Assembly (NCBI GenBank): GCA_029555885.1
Contig: JAKPQT010000551.1
Location: 1 to 5,252 of the forward strand
Reading direction: 5' to 3'
DNA length: 5,252 nucleotides
DNA from: Chloroflexota bacterium
GTDB lineage: Bacteria > Chloroflexota > Anaerolineae > CG2-30-64-16
Below the pieces are notes generated by a model. The model was not told the origin of the DNA, ran no database searches, and saw nothing but the letters and a program-made list of their open reading frames with translations. Within the stretch, counting starts at the first letter, position 1. Each line of letters starts with the position of its first letter. The translations under genes and the position numbers were made by a program. Shown piece after piece: positions 1 to 5,252 of this stretch.

Positions 1-1077
<1,077 letters not shown>

Positions 1078-1914
1078 TCAGGCCAAATTGAGGGCCAGCG
1101 TCTGGTGCTGGGCTGCGAGCACGCACAGCCTGGCGCACGAGACCGTCCAGTCACCATTCTGAGCGCCGGCCAGACGGGCGAGCTGCCCCAGGCATTCGAG
1201 TGCATCATGCATCGATCTCTGCACGAGGGCGGCCGCAGTCGCGCCCAGGGGGACATTGATGGCAAAGGCGGATGTGAGCGTGTGGAGGTGCGCCTGCAAG
1301 CTTGACGCCCCTTCGAGCATCTCCAGGAGCGCGGCCCTGTCGTAGGGCGACGCAAGGGTCGGATGGCTCGGGAGCAGCGCCGCCTGCCCGCGAGCCCTGA
1401 ACAGCAGCAGGTGGGATCCAAACGCGCGGGCGAAACCGGTCAGGGCCGGCCTTTGGTGGGCCGAGAGCTTGGGCGTATCCCGTCCGGCACCAGCGCGTGT
1501 GCCAGGTACAGTCGTCTTGCCCCTCCTGCCTTCGACCGCATCTGCAAGGACATCGATCATCGGGTTGGCAGCCTGGCTCCACGCAGACAGGTAATCGGCG
1601 GCCAGGAGATCGACCGTCCCGAAGCCTCCCAATGCTGCCGGGCTGGCATAATACAACGAATCGCGCAGACGCCCGACCTGCGTCCGCAGGAGGCGGTCGA
1701 TTGGAATCGTCTGCCATTCCAGTCCTGCTGTTGCGGTCAGTTTTTCGATGGCGGCCAGCGCAGATTCCAGCTCACGCCGGGCCGACTCGGCCTTCTGGGG
1801 CGCAATTGGGTTGTCGGTTGTGTGTGCACCCAGGTCGAGTGCCTGCAATCCCACCCAGTAGGATCGGGCCGCGATGGAGAGGTTGGGGGCGGCCAGGTTC
1901 GTGGCATGATCCAT
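1078..1914 (-). CDS. Uncharacterised 278-residue protein encoded directly downstream of the hybrid kinase
   Basis: I do not recognise this protein. The frame is open from ATG 1912-1914 to TGA 1078-1080. It is rich in Ala and Leu and looks mostly helical. There is no signal peptide, no membrane segment and no obvious catalytic or metal-binding motif. An amphipathic, heptad-like stretch lies near residues 40-62. A basic, Gly/Pro-rich linker at about 129-157 separates an N-terminal helical half from a C-terminal one, which contains Cys241, Cys260 and Cys264. The start follows the kinase stop codon by 11 bases, and its AGGA (1924-1927, nine bases upstream) overlaps that TAG stop, so the two genes are probably cotranscribed and perhaps translationally coupled. 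A role with the kinase (partner, target or scaffold) is inference from position only. The overlapping plus-strand frames have low-complexity Arg/Ser/Pro-rich products and look like shadows. Confidence 0.72.
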   Translation of the reverse strand: MDHATNLAAPNLSIAARSYWVGLQALDLGAHTTDNPIAPQKAESARRELESALAAIEKLTATAGLEWQTIPIDRLLRTQVGRLRDSLYYASPAALGGFGTVDLLAADYLSAWSQAANPMIDVLADAVEGRRGKTTVPGTRAGAGRDTPKLSAHQRPALTGFARAFGSHLLLFRARGQAALLPSHPTLASPYDRAALLEMLEGASSLQAHLHTLTSAFAINVPLGATAAALVQRSMHDALECLGQLARLAGAQNGDWTVSCARLCVLAAQHQTLALNLA

Positions 1915-1923
1915 GATTCGGTG

Positions 1924-1927
1924 TCCT
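1924..1927 (-). promoter_or_regulatory. Ribosome binding site overlapping the kinase stop codon
   Basis: AGGA on the minus strand, nine bases before the ATG at 1912-1914. It shares bases with the TAG stop (1926-1928) of the kinase gene, an arrangement typical of translational coupling within an operon. Confidence 0.5.
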
Positions 1928-4199
1928 ATTCTCTTGCCCGTCCTTGCGGCGCGAGCGCCTCGCTCACTCCTTCGACGCAGCAGGCCAGGTCGCGCAGCGA
2001 CAGCCCGCCCGGCCGCGTGATCGTCACCTGGTTGCTCACGATCGGCTGCCCGCCGGGGTCGCGCGATGAGATGATGATGACCGGGATATCGCGCAGCTCG
2101 GGGTCCGCGTTTTTCTCGCGCAGCACGCGGTACCCGTCCAGGCCGGGCAGAATCAGGTCCAGCAGCACCGCATCGGGCCGCCGCTGACGCAGCAGGTCCA
2201 GGCCGCGCTGACCGTCATTCGCGCGCCAGACGTGATACCCGCGCTCGCTCGATGAGAGCACGCGCGTGAACAGCCGCAGGATCTCGGGCTCGTCATCCAC
2301 CAACAAGATGTTGTGCACGTCCGGCCCGAGCTCGGCCAGCGCGGCGAGCAGCGCCTCGCGCGTGATGGGCTTGACCAGGTAGCGGACGACCCCCATGTGG
2401 CGCGCCGCCTCGTCCTCTTCGGGCAGCGAGCACACAAGGACCGGTGTGTTGTAGGGCAGCCTGGCCAGGTCCTCTGCCGCCGGCTGACCGTCGGGCAGTG
2501 CGGCCGCGTTGATGACCAGCGCGCGGGCCGGCGACCGCTCCAGCTCACGACAGGCCTCCGCCAGCGTCGCGGCTTGCACCACCTCCGCCTCGCCCAGAGC
2601 CTCGCGGAACCGCTGGACCAGCCGTGCGGCCGGCTCGACCATCACATAGCGCGGGGCGAGCGGGCCCAGCGGCGCCTTGGACTGGCGCGTGCGCTCCTCG
2701 TGGGTCTGGTAGGGGTTCAGCCAGCGCACGCTGCCCGCTGTGTGCGCGGACAGGATCGACGCGGGCGTGTCCAGCGGCAGGGTGAAGCAGAAGCGCGTGC
2801 CCGGTCCGCCGTCAGATTCGCCGTCATCCGGCCCACGGCCGGCATGAGCCGGGCTCTCCAGCCACATCTTCCCCTCGTGCATCTCCACGAACCGCTTGCT
2901 GATGGTGAGGCCCAGGCCCGTGCCGCCATGCTCCCGCCGCAGCGAGGCGTCCACCTGCTGGAACGGCTCGAACACGCGGCCCTGGTCCTCGGGGCGAATG
3001 CCGGGGCCGGAGTCCGTGACGCATACCGTCACATGCCCGCCCTCGGCCCATGCGGTCACCTCGACGCCGCCTCGCTGCGTGAAACGGCCTGCATTGCTGA
3101 TGAGGTTGAGCACCACCTGGCGGACGCGTGTGGCATCGCAGAAAACGGGCGGCAGGTCCGCCGGGATGTGCGTGCGCAGGTACAGGCCCTTGGACTCGTA
3201 CAGCGCGCGCACTGCGATGCACGCCGCCTCTACGATTTCGGGCAGCGACGCCCATTCCTTCGTCAGCACCATGCGGCCGGCCTCGACCTGGCTCAGGTTG
3301 AGTACGTCGTCGACCAGCCGGGCCAGATGCTGGCTGTTGCGCTGGATCGCCGCGATGTCGGCCAGCAGCGCGGGCGGCACGTCCTGCCCATACACACGGG
3401 GCGCCTGCGTGATCATCTCGCTGAATCCGATGATCATGTTGAGCGGGGTGCGCAGCTCGTGGCTGACGTTGGCGACGAACTCCTCCTTCGTCCGCCGCGC
3501 GTCCTCGGCCACCTGGTACATCGCCTTCAGCCGGTCGGACAGCCGGGCCAGCTCCCGGTTCGCCTGCACCAGGTCCTCCTCGGTCTGCCGGAACTCGACG
3601 CGCTGGTTGCGCGCCTCCTCCAGCCGTTCCTGCGCCTGGTGGAAACTGTAGATGGACCACTCGGTGACGGTGTGCAGCGCGCGCACCGCAGCCCATCCCA
3701 GCGCGCCGGTGATGAGGCCGCCGATGACGATGCCCGTCGCGTGGCTGGCCGGGAGCGCCGCGCCTGCGTTGCCCAGCCTGAGCCACCAGACCACAGCCAC
3801 GACGCCAACCTCTGCGACCGCTGCGGCGGGCCAGCCGAGCGTTACCGCGGCCAGCAGCGGGAAGAGCGCGTAGAAGAAGGCCAGCATCGGCTCCCCGAAC
3901 TGGACGATGGCGAGCCAGAGCAGGGCCGCGAGCGCAACCTGCCAGACGATCACGGCCAACAGCAGTTGCCGGTCCAGCAGCCACAGCACGACGATGCCTG
4001 CCAGCGCGGCCAGCACGAGGATCGGGATCGCGGTCACGTCGAGGTCCGCGGGCGGCTTGACCCACATCAGCGCCAGCGCCACGGCGAGCAGGCCCAGCGT
4101 CGCGATGACCAGCGTGCGCGCGGTGGAGCGCAGCAGTTCCTGCGCCGACCCGGCGAGCTGCGGGTCGGCCTGTTTGAGGGTAGGAGGTGAGTAGTACAT
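1926..4199 (-). CDS. Membrane-bound hybrid sensor histidine kinase with two C-terminal receiver domains
   Basis: This 757-residue inner-membrane kinase autophosphorylates on His and passes phosphate to Asp. Six hydrophobic segments lie at about 30-48, 53-75, 78-100, 104-122, 125-141 and 152-173, with short loops and no large extracellular domain. A coiled coil (about 185-240) leads into HisKA (FVANVSHELRTPLN, His247). The HATPase domain shows the N-box NLISNAGRFT (Asn365, Asn369), G1 DSGPGI (396-401), FEPFQQ (410-415) and G2 GGTGLGL (425-431). After a linker comes a degenerate receiver (about 516-625). It lacks the acidic pocket and has Ala565 where the phospho-Asp belongs, but keeps Lys610-Pro611. 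The final receiver (about 630-750) has Asp635/Asp636 and phospho-acceptor Asp681, but Arg729 replaces the usual Lys. The ATG at 4197-4199 has no Shine-Dalgarno site. A TGA lies six codons upstream in frame, and the next in-frame starts (Val40, Met45) would remove membrane segment 1, so 4199 is kept. The ligand and output are unknown. Confidence 0.95.
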   Translation of the reverse strand: MYYSPPTLKQADPQLAGSAQELLRSTARTLVIATLGLLAVALALMWVKPPADLDVTAIPILVLAALAGIVVLWLLDRQLLLAVIVWQVALAALLWLAIVQFGEPMLAFFYALFPLLAAVTLGWPAAAVAEVGVVAVVWWLRLGNAGAALPASHATGIVIGGLITGALGWAAVRALHTVTEWSIYSFHQAQERLEEARNQRVEFRQTEEDLVQANRELARLSDRLKAMYQVAEDARRTKEEFVANVSHELRTPLNMIIGFSEMITQAPRVYGQDVPPALLADIAAIQRNSQHLARLVDDVLNLSQVEAGRMVLTKEWASLPEIVEAACIAVRALYESKGLYLRTHIPADLPPVFCDATRVRQVVLNLISNAGRFTQRGGVEVTAWAEGGHVTVCVTDSGPGIRPEDQGRVFEPFQQVDASLRREHGGTGLGLTISKRFVEMHEGKMWLESPAHAGRGPDDGESDGGPGTRFCFTLPLDTPASILSAHTAGSVRWLNPYQTHEERTRQSKAPLGPLAPRYVMVEPAARLVQRFREALGEAEVVQAATLAEACRELERSPARALVINAAALPDGQPAAEDLARLPYNTPVLVCSLPEEDEAARHMGVVRYLVKPITREALLAALAELGPDVHNILLVDDEPEILRLFTRVLSSSERGYHVWRANDGQRGLDLLRQRRPDAVLLDLILPGLDGYRVLREKNADPELRDIPVIIISSRDPGGQPIVSNQVTITRPGGLSLRDLACCVEGVSEALAPQGRARE

Positions 4200-4225
4200 G
4201 GCCCTGATTATACATCAGGGCCATG
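4197..4225. repeat. Perfect 12-bp inverted repeat covering the kinase -10 box and start codon
   Basis: CATGGCCCTGAT (4197-4208) and ATCAGGGCCATG (4214-4225) are exact reverse complements separated by TATAC. On the minus strand the 3' arm ends with the kinase ATG (4199-4197), and the centre carries TATAAT (4212-4207). There is no U-tract after it on either strand (minus: TACTACTCACC; plus: ACAGGTCGATG), so it does not look like a standard terminator. It could be a dimer-binding operator, an RNA hairpin in read-through transcripts, or both. Confidence 0.85.
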
Positions 4226-4234
4226 ACAGGTCGA
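4207..4234 (-). promoter_or_regulatory. Promoter of the kinase gene, predicted to give a leaderless mRNA
   Basis: On the minus strand, a perfect TATAAT (4212-4207) is preceded, 16 bases upstream, by TCGACC (4234-4229), four of six matches to TTGACA. Seven bases separate the -10 box from the kinase ATG, so the expected start point falls on or next to the A of that codon. This agrees with the absence of a usable ribosome binding site; the only purine run, AGGG, is two bases from the ATG. The promoter lies in the 46-base gap after the peptidase gene. Confidence 0.6.
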
Positions 4235-4245
4235 TGCGCTCGGTG

Positions 4246-5252
4246 TTACTTGCACTTCGCCAATGTGTCGCCCACGTGGATGACGCCGTTGTGACTTGCG
4301 GCACCTGCCTGGATGGCTTTCCATACGTTGGCAGGTACGTCCGCCGCGGGCCACGCAGCACCGGCATCGGCGGCTTCCTGCAGGCACCTGGCAACCAGGC
4401 CGCTGACGAGCGGCGCCGCAAACGATGTGCCGGCCCAGTACCAGTAGCCTGTGCTGGATTCGGCTCCGAGGCTCACCAGGCCATAGTCAGCACAATCTCC
4501 GGTTGGGTTGCAGGTCTTGAATTGCGGCTTGCATTCGGTGTTGGATGGGCTGGTCACACCTTCGCCGCCTGGAGCCCATACATTCCCCGCGTTTGAGAAG
4601 CAGGCCAATCCCGTGCCATAGACGTTGGTGGCCGCCACACCGATGGTGTTGGGCCAGGCAGCGGGGACATCGGCACTCTCTGTGGCCCCGACCGCGTTGT
4701 TGGCGTTGTTGCCTGCCGCCGCCACGACTACAACTCCCAGCTTGTATGCCGCATCGAGCAGGTCCTGCAGGCTCCAGATCTCCGCAAAGTCCGAAATCCA
4801 CGATCCGCACGCCTCCTCCGGCCATGCACTTTCCGGATACCAATGCAAACCCAGGCTCAGATTAATCACAGAGGGAGACGGGAGACCGTCAGGTGTAGCC
4901 GTCCCCGTACAAATGAAGCTCTTGATGGCTTCCATCAGAGTGAACAGATCGCCTACTGCGTACTCGTCCAGCACCCGGTACAACTGCACATCAGCCTCTG
5001 GCGCAACAGCCTTGACCAGGCCCGCTACGAACAGACCGTGATCCGCCGCAATAGCGGGTGGCGAAGCCACGGACGCTAATGACTCCAGACCTGTCACGCG
5101 CATGCCGATCTCGTGTCCTGCGTCTGGGATTTCAACGGTGACATTGCAGGATGTCCCCGGACCAACAGCAAAGGCTGTCGGTGACGTATCGAAGACCCCG
5201 ACCCGTACACCTTTACCCCACGTTGTTTGTCAGCAGATTTAGCCGATTAAGC
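4246..5252 (-). CDS. Subtilisin-like serine peptidase (S8 family), 5' end outside window, frameshifted at a G4 run
   Basis: This is a probable extracytoplasmic endopeptidase of the subtilase family. All catalytic elements are visible. The Asp lies in GVRVGVFDTSP (codon 5188-5190) and the His in DHGLFVAGLV (codon 5038-5040). The oxyanion Asn lies in VVAAAGNN and the Ser in GTSFAAPLVSG (codon 4423-4425). The stop is TAA 4246-4248. The first ATG in the catalytic frame is 5101-5103, but it falls between Asp and His, so it cannot be the true start; an automated call of 4246-5103 would drop the Asp. Upstream, the catalytic frame meets TGA at 5230-5232. Removing one G from the run at 5216-5219 joins it to LNRLNLLTNNV in the neighbouring frame and gives a continuous NNVGKGVRVGVFD, as the family expects. 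The break is either a sequencing or assembly slip or a young pseudogene. Eight Cys downstream of 5103 plus one before it suggest disulphides outside the cytoplasm. The signal peptide and propeptide would lie beyond the edge. Confidence 0.9.

Noticed and set aside
2065..2090. GATGATGATG-like short tandem run
   Set aside because: It encodes the Ile-Ile-Ile-Ser strand of the last receiver and is explained by coding sequence.
1363..2187. Plus-strand frame of 274 codons opposite the unknown gene and the kinase 3' end
   Set aside because: It spans the boundary between two minus-strand genes, is rich in Ser, Arg and Pro, and has no domain or plausible ribosome binding site that I can see.
2313..4190. 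Long plus-strand open frame of 625 codons opposite the kinase
   Set aside because: It is the antisense shadow of a GC-rich gene: its product is dominated by Arg, Gln, Ala and His with no domain, whereas the minus-strand frame encodes complete HisKA, HATPase and receiver motifs.
2824..4224. Minus-strand frame of 466 codons starting at the ATG at 4222-4224, in the other arm of the palindrome
   Set aside because: It is offset from the kinase frame, its product is Arg/Gly/Ala low-complexity, and it overlaps the kinase membrane and catalytic regions.

Overview
The window is a compact bacterial chromosomal segment with four genes, all on the minus strand. In transcription order, right to left, they are a subtilisin-like (S8) serine peptidase cut by the right edge, a membrane-bound hybrid histidine kinase, a protein I do not recognise, and the first 269 codons of enolase (eno), cut by the left edge. 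No RNA gene, CRISPR array, insertion sequence or other mobile element is visible. The kinase gene is strongly GC-rich; the peptidase gene looks less so. The enolase active-site block ([12 protein letters not shown]), the kinase N-box (NAGRFT) and the style of the C-terminal receiver suggest a Chloroflexota (Anaerolineae-like) genome. That placement is inference from remembered family features, not a search.

Layout: 1-807 eno (3' part missing). 808-1077 is a 270-base spacer with a candidate sigma70-type promoter and, close to the eno start, a strong hairpin followed by a U-rich tract. 1078-1914 encodes a 278-residue uncharacterised helical protein. 1926-4199 encodes a 757-residue kinase with six membrane segments, a coiled coil, HisKA, HATPase, a degenerate receiver and a second receiver. 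4200-4245 is a 46-base spacer. 4246-5252 encodes the peptidase, whose reading frame is broken by a probable extra G in a G4 run (5216-5219) just upstream of the catalytic Asp.

The kinase and the unknown gene are 11 bases apart, and the downstream ribosome binding site overlaps the kinase stop codon, so they look like one operon and possibly one signalling unit. Enolase is probably a separate transcription unit with its own leader. The most unusual site is the kinase start. A perfect TATAAT lies 7 bases before the ATG, there is no usable Shine-Dalgarno sequence, and a perfect 12-bp inverted repeat spans from just upstream of the -10 to the ATG itself. This suggests a leaderless mRNA from an operator-like promoter, with the start codon masked in any read-through transcript from the peptidase gene.
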